This document shows positions 35,504 through 44,936 of a stretch of 44,936 bases of DNA, piece after piece (within the stretch, counting starts at the first letter, position 1; each line of letters opens with the position of its first letter). A model generated the notes under the pieces. That model did not search any database. It was given only the letters and a program-made list of their open reading frames with translations, and had not been told where the DNA came from. Origin of the DNA: Conidiobolus incongruus B7586 (taxonomy: Eukaryota; Entomophthoromycota; Entomophthoromycetes; Entomophthorales; Conidiobolaceae); contig JNEM01006714.1 of the NCBI GenBank assembly GCA_000697335.1, forward strand, positions 1-44,936. Reading direction: 5' to 3'. A program made the translations under genes and the position numbers.

Positions 35504-35942
35504 TTAAATATTTCTCTTAAGTACTACCAATTTATCCTGATCGTAAGTAATCCCAATTTGCATATCGTTAAAAGTAACTAAACATCCCAATTAATAATCA
35601 ACTCTACTAACTGTAAACAATGTTTACCTGATATCCTTTCAGCGTTATTCCACCCCGATTTCGTTAACAATATATTCGAAGTTTGGACTATTTTACTAAA
35701 TAATTTAGCTTGATGACTGTTGTTTAAATCACCTTGGCTCTAGTACAAAATGATTAATGTGATAAAAACATCATATTGAATTATTAATTACTTCTAAGAT
35801 TTGACCTTCGTGACTAATACAAGCTACACTTTGATAACCTGGAATATTGTTAAAATTAGATAAATCTAAATTCTAAAAAGTTTAAAATTAATTATTGGAA
35901 CTATTTATATTGAGACATATAGTTATTTATTACTGATGACAT
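35504..35942 (-). CDS. LAMTOR4-like Ragulator subunit (roadblock fold)
   Basis: LAMTOR4 is a small roadblock-domain subunit of Ragulator, the lysosomal/vacuolar scaffold that holds Rag GTPases for TORC1 activation. Four tiny exons: 35942-35934 (codes only MSS), 35872-35792, 35739-35628, 35577-35504. All introns are GT-AG, 50-61 nt, and phases join to exactly 91 aa plus stop. The product aligns along its length with human LAMTOR4 (99 aa). IPGYQSVACISHEGQILESQ corresponds to [40 protein letters not shown] corresponds to [45 protein letters not shown] corresponds to [25 protein letters not shown]. The plus-strand open frame over its 3' part is a shadow. It diverges from the nucleoporin gene across a ~580-bp shared promoter region. 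The three-residue first exon is the least certain part; similarity is strongest in exons 2 and 4. Confidence 0.8.
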
Positions 35943-36521
35943 TTTATTAAGTTGAATTGAATTATATTTGATGGACCTGATAATTTAATATTAAATAATC
36001 AAAGTTGGAAGTGTAATGATTATGGGATGAAATTATTTGTACAGAATTGAATTAATTTCAAAGCTTGTTATATAGTTGATTATTATAAGGTGGTCAAATT
36101 CGATTTCACATATTAATATAGGAACTTTTTGTTCAATAAATATATATCATATCAAAGTAAATCAAACAAATATTAATATATTTTATATATACTATTGATA
36201 AATTCGTATTAGCATATGTTAAATCTTAGTCATTATCATTTACAAGTTAAAATTTAATTGATGTCATCAAATTTCAAAAGACCCACAATTTGCAAATTTG
36301 AAATTCTAGGTAATATCAATAAGTTCCATTTGGGTCCAAAAACCCCTATCATAAAACCAATTTATCCAACTTCAAAACATTATATTTTACTAAATTATAA
36401 TTTTATTTAATTATTGATTTACTTTATTATATTCAGCTATACTTTGAACTTTTTGCAATTAACAAATCGGTTCAATAATCTCCAAAATTCAATAATTAAT
36501 ATTATATAATCATATTTAAAA
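35943..36521. promoter_or_regulatory. Bidirectional intergenic region, LAMTOR4-like / nucleoporin
   Basis: The only DNA between two divergent starts, so it should hold both promoters. I see A/T tracts and TATA-like runs (e.g. tttatatata near 36182) but no specific factor site. Confidence 0.4.
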
Positions 36522-39500
36522 ATGGATAGTTTAACTATTAACAAAAATCAAAAATTTCAGAATCTTTATAGAATCTTATTACAAAATACTCAACCCCATT
36601 CCATTTCCAAGGATGTATTGTTACCATATTTGGATTCGTGTTTTAATAGCGTAGTCCAGTTATTTAATTATCCTAAACAGGATGCTACTACCAGGGTAAC
36701 TCCCAACACTTGTAAGTTTAATTCATGTTGATCCATGCTAAATTTGTCGGATTTTAATATTTTTTTTGATTTAGCTACGATTACTATTAATGACAAACAG
36801 TATAATATTACGGAAGGTTTCAGGAAGAGTATGGCTATTTTAAGTAATGAAATTGATATGGAAGAAATTGCTATTGCGGAATCCATGATTATATACTCTG
36901 AAGATTGTTATTCGGAATCTGAATTGGCCGATAAAGTCATGAATAATTTATGTTTGGAGCGTAAAGCTCTCCTGGATTGTTTATTACTTATTTTGGATTG
37001 TGACGAAACGTTTAAGACTAATCCCCAAATGATTACCCCTTTGAAGAAGTATGTCGACAGGCTTTTCGATCATAAGGATCCTATTTCCAAGAAGAAATTT
37101 TCCCAATTGTTGTTGGAGAGTTTGGATAGAAGTATTACTAAGAGCTGTCAGCTAGATCAATCGTCATCTTCATCTTTCCTTCGTTTGGTTTCTAGTAACG
37201 TTGTCTTACAGTGGCATATGCAGTTATCTGACGAATGCTTCCAATTTGCTCATATCCTTATGTTATCTGGAAAATGGTACCGCAAAGACAAAGATTTCAT
37301 GTCCCAATATGTCGATATCCTTAAACAAATCGAATTTAAGCACCCTGCCTTCAATTTTCTATTATTGAGTTTTATGTTCAGTATCCTTCCAACCTTTCTC
37401 AACGATCAGGCTTCTCCTAATTATGATAGACTTAAAGAACAATTACCAATCGTTGAAAAATTGTACACTTTGTTGACAGATCAGGCGGAATGGAAGGTAA
37501 AAGAAGCCAAACATTTACTCTTAATCTATTTAATCTTAGTCGTTGCTCCATGCTTAAGCGCTCAAGTTGTTTCAAGTTCTCCTATTAAAATGAGCGATTT
37601 ACCTACTTATATTGAAACTTCTATTAAAGGCAATGCTTTATCACTTTGGAAGAAGGTACTAAGTAAAGTCAGAGGTCAATATTTGATTCAAAATGAATGC
37701 AGTAGTACTATTACGCATATTATATCATCCAACATCCATTACAATGAACTTGATCACTCAATCCATAACAAATTCAGAACCTATCCACTACAAATGATCG
37801 AATTAACAGAGCACATTTCCAATCATCTCATCATCAATTTAATCACTCAGTACACACCACAACTCAGACGTATCAAGAACTTTGAAGACGATATTTCCGC
37901 TTCCATTGTTCGCAACCCTGAACTCAAAAATGTTCAATCCTCTACCTGCATCTTGGACTTTATGGATTGTATTACTCTCACATACATCAATGCCAAGAAC
38001 CTTTCAACCACTCAATTCTTCCTCCATGGTGATATGAGATTGAACCACTTTTTGACTTGGTCTTCCGACATTGGTCAGACTTCCGGACATTACTTCAACA
38101 TGCTCTCTTCCCTGATTAATAATCCAGAGAGTGTCAATCTCGTGCTGAAATTTTTATGGGCTTCTGACGATCGCCTATTTGGATCCGAAATCCCAATGTA
38201 TTATAACACATCTCAGCACTCTCTCCCCAAGCTTGACGACATGGTTGTCAAGATGGATCAGTTCATCGATGCTGCTCTTAAGACACCAACTGCAGCTCAA
38301 GTTGTCAAAGATTCCGAATGGGTACAAAGTTTTGTTAATTTAATATTCTCAATAATTTATCACGATTCTAAAGAGCGCGATATTTTCACAAAAGTTAATA
38401 TAGACTTTACCCCCAAGCTCTTAAATCTCATCTGCTCCCCAATTCCCAACCATGTCAAGGCTACTATCTTGGATTGTTTGAGAGGATTCGTCCGCTTAGC
38501 TGATGATCTTAAACCTGACCATGCTCAGCGTATTTGGAAATTGATTGAGTCATACCAACTTATTCTCCCCAATTCTCCCAAGTCTGCTACCACTTTCCCT
38601 CTTGCTGAAGAATTGCTGCATAATGAAAGAGTGATTAAGAACTATTCCGAGACAATTGCTTTGATTCGTTTATTCACTTCATTGATATATCCCGTAGCTA
38701 AAGATTCTTTTACACAGCCCCATTTCCCTACTTCCATTCCTCAAGACCTCAACGCTGAATATGGTCCCCTTGGTTACATTCAATTTGTCATCAAATTAAT
38801 CGCTCAACCAGACCATACTCGCCAATTCAACCATCCTATTGACGAATGGCTGATCAAATACGAAGGACTCAAGTTCATCGATGCCTGTTTAGAAACTTTA
38901 GACATTCGCATTGTCCAACGTATTGTGTCTCAGCCTATTCCCTTCACTCATCAACCTCAGCCCCAATCAGTCACTGAATGGAACAAACTCATCTTTAATC
39001 CAGGTTTCTTCATTCTCATCAGATTCCTCGGGGACAATCGTTTAGCAACCGTGTTTTTGGAAGGCTTCAAAGAGGGCAGTATTTTATTGGGTAATGGCGA
39101 AAATTTACTCATCCACAACCATCTCATTTTCGACCTCAAGATTTTCCAAACTCTCCTTAGATTACAACCCATCATCCAGAGAGAAGTTTTACCCAAATTG
39201 TATCACATTCCACTGAATCCTATCTTCAAGCAATACACTGAAACCAATCAAACTATTCTCGATTTGATCAGTATGCGTCAAGAAGGTTTGGGACCTTTGG
39301 CTTTCTGCTTCCAATTTGATCCAAGTCCAATCATGATGGAAATGGCATCTAAGACATTGTTATTACTCTTGAATCATCCTCAACTTTCCGTTGCTAAGTT
39401 ATCCAAAGATCGCTTGTTAACTCTCTTTGACAAGTGTCAAATGCATCCGTTGATTCAAATTGGTATCGTCAGAAGACTCGATGATTGTACTATTTATTTA

Positions 39501-40718
39501 GATAATAATTTCTTCCCTCTTAATGCTCAATCCAACCAATATGGATTTATTAAGCAGTTTACTAATGATTTGGAACAAGTGCTCACCTTTATCTCAGAAT
39601 CAGTAGATGAATCTAGAAACTTCCCCAATTTGGCATTTTATGCTTTAGGTTACGAAACTAATAACCTCCTACTACCCTATGGATCTCGTGATAACTTGGA
39701 GCAGCCAACAATCAAAGACGATCCTTCTAGTGGATTAGCAAATCTCCTCCAAGCACTCTCATTCAACATCCCATCTCAATTAGACCAAATTAAACCAACA
39801 GTATCTAACTCCCCCAACAATTTCGTACATTTCAAATTCTCTCAACTTACATCGAAGATGTTCAACATCCTGGTTAAATTAAGCCAACACAACTTATGCA
39901 GAGAGCCAACTTTAAGATACTTGAGACACTTTAACGAGTTTTATTGTCAACAATTAACCCTAGCTGCTAATCAATTTTACAATCCATCTAACGAAGGATT
40001 TTTATCACTACCTAACGGTTCGAGGATACCCGCAAGTTACGAAGATGTTCTAAGCCAGATGAAATACAGATCATCCCTACTTCAATTGACAGCCATGGAA
40101 TTACACCAATCCGCCATCCAGGGATTCAGAATCCCAAGCAACAACATCGTCCTCCTCCTCCTTAATTTGTACCCATTCCGCCGAGTGTCCTTCCTACTGA
40201 TACTCGAACTTCTCGAGACGCTACTAGTGAGCTGGGAACCCCAACTCCATGAAGATTTACAAAGCTTCGAATTATCCAAATCGCCTTTCAACGGTGTAGA
40301 TCTCCAAAAATTCATCATTATGAATTCCGAAGGCGTAGAAATTTACGATCTCGAAGGTTTAACCGATCATATTGTAGATAGCAGACAGACCTTATCGGAT
40401 ACTTTCCACCTCACTGAGGACGCTTACGACCATGAATTGAATTTATTGGTTCAGAGTCTCAGCCATGCTAATCACCAAAAGATTTTCAATTTCTTCAAAC
40501 TTCAAGCTCTCAACCACTGGAAACAGTTGATTGTCATCATTCTATTAGAATGGATCAACACAGACAACGACTCTAATACGGAACTCAAGAGACTCACATC
40601 CCAAGTACTCAGCTATATTGAGGGCAAACTCCAATTTGACGATAGTTTGAACGATATTATGAAAAATGAATTAAGGGAAGTGATTTGGTGGGGTAGTCAA
40701 AATCTCGCCAAGAATTGA
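36522..40718 (+). CDS. Nup192/Nup205-family inner-ring nucleoporin, short C-terminus
   Basis: Nup192 (Nup205 in animals) is a giant alpha-solenoid scaffold of the nuclear-pore inner ring. Two exons, 36522-36711 and 36775-40718, join in phase to 1377 aa; exon 1 (MDSLTINKNQKFQNLYRILL...) is needed for the N-terminus. Family landmarks align with human Nup205: the N-terminal AESMIIYSEDCYSESEL region; EYGPLGYIQFVIKLI...EWLIKYEGLKFIDACLETL; NLAFYALGYE against human NLALYLLGFE; CREPTLRYLRHFNEFYCQQL against GPTMRYLRTSQDFLFSQL; and LNHWKQLIVIIL against ESWRQLVEIIL. The reading frame ends shortly after this last block, where human Nup205 continues for about 400-500 residues and fungal Nup192 (about 1680) for about 300. 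No coding sequence resembling the missing tail follows before the tRNA at 41051, nor a donor near the stop. The entire protein is Leu/Ile-rich helical without FG repeats. Confidence 0.92.
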
Positions 40719-41050
40719 TACGATTATTTCGATTTAAATTAATGTGATTATTATTAAAATTAAAAATGTATTCCAATAAAGAGTGAAAATTTATATTTAA
40801 AAAAATTTATTATACAAATTTTATTTTTAATTGTTAAAATTTTTTTTAAAATTAAGAAAATTATGAAATAAAAAATTGAATTTAAGTAATAAAATATTTA
40901 AATGTTGAAGAAAAATAAATTTTTAAAATGTTTATATTAAAATTATATTATTAAAGAATTAATCAAGTCCTAAAGTGAATAAATTATAAAAAATTCATAG
41001 ATACCAATAATGATATCATATTAATCAAATTATTAATACCCTGATATTAA
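40719..41050. other. AT-rich 3' region of the nucleoporin gene
   Basis: Extremely AT-rich; no continuation exon of the nucleoporin and no other feature seen before the tRNA gene. Confidence 0.65.
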
Positions 41051-41124
41051 GATCTCGTGGTGTAGTTGGTTATCACGTCTGTCTAACACACAGACGGTCC
41101 TCAGTTCGAATCTGAGCGAGATCA
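41051..41124 (+). tRNA. tRNA-Val (anticodon AAC)
   Basis: A 74-nt cloverleaf without intron. Acceptor GATCTCG pairs with CGAGATC, discriminator A at 41124. The D arm GTGTAGTTGGTTATCAC carries a good A box. The anticodon stem TCTGT/ACAGA closes the loop CTAACAC, giving anticodon AAC at 41085-41087 (A34 becomes inosine, reading GUU, GUC and GUA). The T arm CTCAG-TTCGAAT-CTGAG holds the B box GTTCGAATC. CCA is not encoded. A TTTT polymerase III terminator follows at 41150-41153. Sequence resembles other eukaryotic Val-AAC tRNAs (GGTTTCGTGGTCTAGTTGG...). It is an isolated gene. Confidence 0.97.
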
Positions 41125-41149
41125 TCTCACTTCTTATTCTTTCAGAATC

Positions 41150-41153
41150 TTTT
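41150..41153 (+). terminator. RNA polymerase III T4 terminator of tRNA-Val
   Basis: First TTTT downstream of the tRNA, 26 nt after its 3' end. Confidence 0.7.
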
Positions 41154-43328
41154 ATAATAATATTTATTTATATTAATTTTAAATTTAATTTCAAATTATA
41201 TCATTAACCTACATTTCCACCAATAGTTTGAAATTAGTCATAAATACTTATAATGCATAATTCATATTGGTATTACTATTATGATAATAACTAGATTAAT
41301 TTTATTCAATTATCAACCTTAATACTCATATATAATTACTATTAGGTGATGATCAAATTTAAGTTATCAACAAATTAATAATTTTCCAAATATATCCTTT
41401 CCAACAATTAAATTTTGAAGTATATTCCATTTTTATAATATATTAATCATTGATCTAAAGGTTTATTGTTATTAATCTTGTTTAATATAATAATAAAATC
41501 ATTTTATTAATGGAAACAGAATAAACAAATAAATTATTATAATAAATGATTACTAGAAGATTCTCAATAATTTTATTACTTAAATTTAGAGAATTCATAA
41601 AACTTTCCATAATTTGTTAACTTCATTAATTCTTATTACTTCCTAATTCTCCTTTATGGTGGATATAGTTATATGATCCATCAAAAATAGAACAGTAGTT
41701 TTATTCCAATAGTTTTGAAAATATTGTTTCTAGAATTTAAATTTAAAAAATTGATTAACTTTTTGAGAAGTTTAAAAATTTTTTCCCAATTAGGATTTTG
41801 ATTTTAATTTGGATTGTTGTTTGCCAATTAATCAAATTGACTTACTGGCTAGTTTTAAGAATAATATATAAACCTTAGCAATTATTATTTAATCTTGATC
41901 CAAAGTATTTGAATAATATTAGTAAAACTTTAATGGTGGCAATTTTTAAAACTGAAAATAGTGTGTAGTTAATGGGAGTTTGGGTATTCAATAAAATTCA
42001 TTAAATCGTAAAAAAATTGGATTTAGAGTACAACAGGAAAGTTTGATTGGAATACAAAAAATATTGTGTCATTTTGTGTATTTGATATTAAATCAATGCC
42101 CTAATTATACTGCTAAGATATTTATATGAAAATCATGAAAATAAGTCTATATAGACTGTGGATAATGAGTGTTTTAAATTATCAAAGGATGCTACATATC
42201 TGAAATGTACGATTTTAATACCATTTGAACAGTGATTTTGGCAATAACAAATTTAATTTTTACATAATAAATCTAGGTTGAATGAATTACAGAATCATGG
42301 AAACTCTTTTTATATCAATGAAATATCAACATTACTGAACTATTAAAATCTAGACAAAATACATAAAATTCCAGATTGTTATAATTGGTAATTTGAATTA
42401 CTTCAACAAATCATGATTAAATTTTCAGATTATTTTGATAATAATTTGCAATTATTTAATAACCTTTAAACGATTTCAATTAACCAATATATTATTTTGA
42501 ATGCATTGTTTTTATAAATAAAAATGTGTATAAAATTATAATTAGAGTATTAGTGAAACGATACCAAATTTTCATATTTTATATAAATATTATATCTCAA
42601 ATGTTCCATAATCAAATTTATGTCACTGTTGAATATATCATTTGATAAACAACGTACATTTATCAAAACTATTACAATGTTGATGATCAGCTATAATACT
42701 CTATTATCAAGGAGATTGCTATTTAATTATTAAAATTTTGATAGCAAAAATGATAAATATATTTGGAGTACAAACTTTATCTAATTAACAGACTCTAATT
42801 CTATTTATTACAATCAAGTGAAAATATAAACATTTACAATCTAAATAAATACTAAATATTTCAAATTAAAAACACTTAAACATAGTATTGGATAGTGGTT
42901 ATTTCTAGCTTTAATGGTTTGTACTATGGGATTGTTATTTAATTTTGGATTAAACTTTAAGTTGATCATCTTTGGCTATTTTGACAACAAAAGTTGAAAC
43001 AAAATTTGATTATTTTTGAGCAAAAATATTTAATTGAAACTTGGGCAGAGGGCAACGTGATTAGCCAATCAAAACTCACCACAAATTCTCTAATTTAATT
43101 GCCTTTTATGAGATCATAATTCTAAATTAAGTCATAGTTCACCAAATACAATTCAATTTAGAAATCCTTCATAATGATCAAACTTATATAAGAGCTTTGG
43201 GGACTGGTTGCAATTATCTTTGTATAGTCCAATTTTTTCACAAGTAATTATAATACAATTAATCAATACAAATACAAGAGTGATTCAATTACCATTATTC
43301 AACCCTTTCAATCAAATCAACTAGAAAA
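41154..43328. other. AT-rich intergenic DNA
   Basis: About 2.2 kb. No exon or RNA gene seen. The last 300 bp are less AT-rich and hold the ERD2 promoter with a CCAAT element. Confidence 0.6.
43065..43083 (+). promoter_or_regulatory. CCAAT-N9-CCACA element upstream of ERD2
   Basis: AGCCAATCA followed after exactly nine bases by CCACA differs by one base from the ER-stress element CCAAT-N9-CCACG known from animals. It ends about 245 bp before the ERD2 start. Even without the ERSE reading it is a good NF-Y/HAP CCAAT box. Confidence 0.35.
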
Positions 43329-44073
43329 ATGAATATATTTCAAGTGATTGGAGATATTACCCATTTGATTTCCATTGTTATTTTACTGCTTCAAATAGAT
43401 GTTACCAAGTCATGTGCCGGTATCTCGTTAAAGACTCAAGCTTTATACTTCATCGTTTTCGCTACTAGGTACGCCCATATGTTCACCAGATGGGTTAGTT
43501 GGTATACTTTTATTATGAAATTATTCTTCTTGGGTACGTCAGCATTCATCATTTATCAAATGTACTACGTTTATAAAGATACTTATGACCACACGTACGA
43601 TACCTTCAAAGCAGAGTTCTTATTATTGGGATCTGCTTTATGTTCTATAGTTGCTCATTTTAAATTCGATTTCTATGAGGTGATATAAATTTAATTATTT
43701 ACATTTTTTTTGTCATTAATTAACATTATTTTAGAATCTTAGAGTGTTTTCTCTCTTCTTAGAATCTGTTGCCATCTTACCCCAATTATTCTTACTCACG
43801 AGAAAGGGAGAAGCCGAAACCATCACCACCCACTATTTAGCAGCTTTAGGAAGTTATCGATTTTTCTATATTTTAAACTGGATGTATAAGTCCACTCACA
43901 AAATTGACGTTCACTGGTATGCTTGGTTAACTGGTATTATTCAAACTGTCTTGTACTTAGATTTCTTCTACCTCTACTTCACCAAGTAAGTTTTTATTTT
44001 TTATTAGTATTCAATTTCTATTAATTAATTTTTTAGGGTTTTGAAGAATAAGAAGTTCAAGTTACCCGTTTAA
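43329..44073 (+). CDS. ERD2: ER lumen protein-retaining (KDEL/HDEL) receptor
   Basis: ERD2 is the seven-helix Golgi receptor that binds C-terminal KDEL/HDEL of escaped ER chaperones at low pH and returns them to the ER in COPI vesicles. Three exons, 43329-43679, 43735-43985 and 44037-44073, join in phase to 212 aa, the standard length. Motifs: MNIFQVIGDITHLISIVILLLQI, SCAGISLKTQALY with the conserved ligand-pocket region, FATRYAHMF, the ESVAILPQLFLLTRKGEAETITTHYL block that is nearly invariant, GSYRFFYILNW, and GIIQTVLYLDFFYLYFTK followed by the cytosolic lysine-rich tail VLKNKKFKLPV. The tail has the di-lysine COPI-type signal seen in family members. Reading into intron 1 would stop after three codons, so the intron is required. 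Confidence 0.97.
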
Positions 44074-44936
44074 ATTAGAATTATTTTAAACGATATACAG
44101 TTATAAATGAAATATAATCATCAATATACTTTATATCAATATTGGTTTTTTATTTTATTTTTATAATTTAATTAATATTAGTTTTTGAGTATTTTAATAT
44201 TAATTATATTTATACCATTTTTCTAATATATTGCTAGTCTCATTGGAACATTTTTTCATTAAAATATTATAATTTTTATTCAAGACATAAAAATTTTACA
44301 AAGGAAGTATTTGATTCATTATACCAGTAACATCTAATAATTATTCTAAACTATTTGGATTTGCTTTATTGTATTTGTTTTTCTTAATACAAATAGCGAT
44401 CATTGGAAAATCAATATTTAGGTTGCTAATCAATCAGTTATTTTTACTTAACCAACTAGATTGATCATCAGATTATATATAATAGGATTAATTCTAATAA
44501 AATTTCTATTATAATTTAATTCAATTTAATTTAAATTAGTCAAAATAGTATACAATTGTATTGAAAATTTAAATTTTATGATTAATTAAAGCATGAATTA
44601 AATAAAATAAATTATATGTAATATAAATAATAATAATAATAATAATAATATCACATTACTTTTTTATAAAATTAATTATATTATTTATAAACTATTTAAG
44701 AATTTTTATAAATATATCAATCCAAATATAGGCAATTTTAGTTATTTTTAAAATTATTGTATAATTCTTTAATTTAAAAATATTTAATATATTATCAATT
44801 ATTATTAATAAGAATACATAAATATTTATATAATAAATATAATATTCAGCTTAATTCTTATATTTAATAAAATATATCATATTTATATAGATTGTTAGTT
44901 TTAATATATTTTATATTAATTATTAATAACTAAATA
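44074..44936. other. AT-rich intergenic DNA at the window end
   Basis: No coding exon or RNA gene seen. It includes an (AAT)n microsatellite at 44626-44650. Confidence 0.6.
44626..44650. repeat. (AAT)n microsatellite
   Basis: Eight uninterrupted AAT units. No function evident. Confidence 0.85.

Noticed and set aside
35369-35581. 70-codon plus-strand frame
   Set aside because: Mostly AT-rich; its 3' part is antisense to the last LAMTOR4-like exon, which has family support.
38957-40318. Minus-strand frames within the nucleoporin exon
   Set aside because: Antisense shadows of Nup192/205; no independent support.

Overview
The window looks like nuclear DNA of an AT-rich, intron-bearing fungus. 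Evidence: a fungal-type ribosomal protein eS21, trehalose-6-phosphate synthase, a two-BIR Bir1/survivin, an RBM25/PWI splicing factor, standard-code genes, and about 25 short introns (roughly 45-66 nt, GTAAxT...TAG). A CDK5RAP1-type tRNA methylthiotransferase and a LAMTOR4-like Ragulator subunit sit with these. From memory that mix, with the low GC, suits an early-diverging (zygomycete-grade, e.g. entomophthoralean) lineage better than Dikarya. The clade is a guess; 'fungus' is fairly safe.

Layout. 1-458: AT-rich, with one copy of a diverged repeat. 459-3909 (-): an 18-exon, 850-aa Rad50-like protein that has lost the zinc hook and several ATPase residues. 3910-11590: a 7.7-kb stretch with no protein gene, containing one sharply bounded, hairpin-rich, GC-richer island (about 7200-7635) that looks like an unassigned structured RNA. 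11591-11851 (+): RPS21. 12967-13356 (+): small mitochondrial-looking orphan. 13535-14413 (-): Spp2/GPKOW-like G-patch splicing factor. 15450-17828 (+): Bir1. 19067-20839 (+): CDK5RAP1. 21412-22753 (+): membrane-anchored endonuclease/exonuclease/phosphatase protein. 22969-23282 (-): RNase P RNA. 24561-24779: second repeat copy. 26174-27774 (+): TPS1. 28464-29479 (-): PRPP synthetase. 31814-33446 (-): RBM25-like. 33780-35260: decayed repeat-protein gene. 35504-35942 (-): LAMTOR4-like gene in four tiny exons. 36522-40718 (+): Nup192/Nup205 lacking its C-terminal tail. 41051-41124 (+): tRNA-Val(AAC). 43329-44073 (+): ERD2 KDEL receptor.

The genes are unrelated housekeeping functions (translation, RNA processing, chromosome biology, nuclear pore, sugar and nucleotide metabolism, secretion) with no operon-like grouping; two are RNA-processing genes (Spp2, RBM25) and two are tRNA-related (RNase P RNA, CDK5RAP1), but not adjacent. 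Exon-intron models were built by hand: each was checked for GT...AG borders, phase continuity across every junction and similarity to the family sequence. The observations most worth a second look are the degenerate Rad50, the unassigned structured RNA island, and the tail-less Nup192/205.
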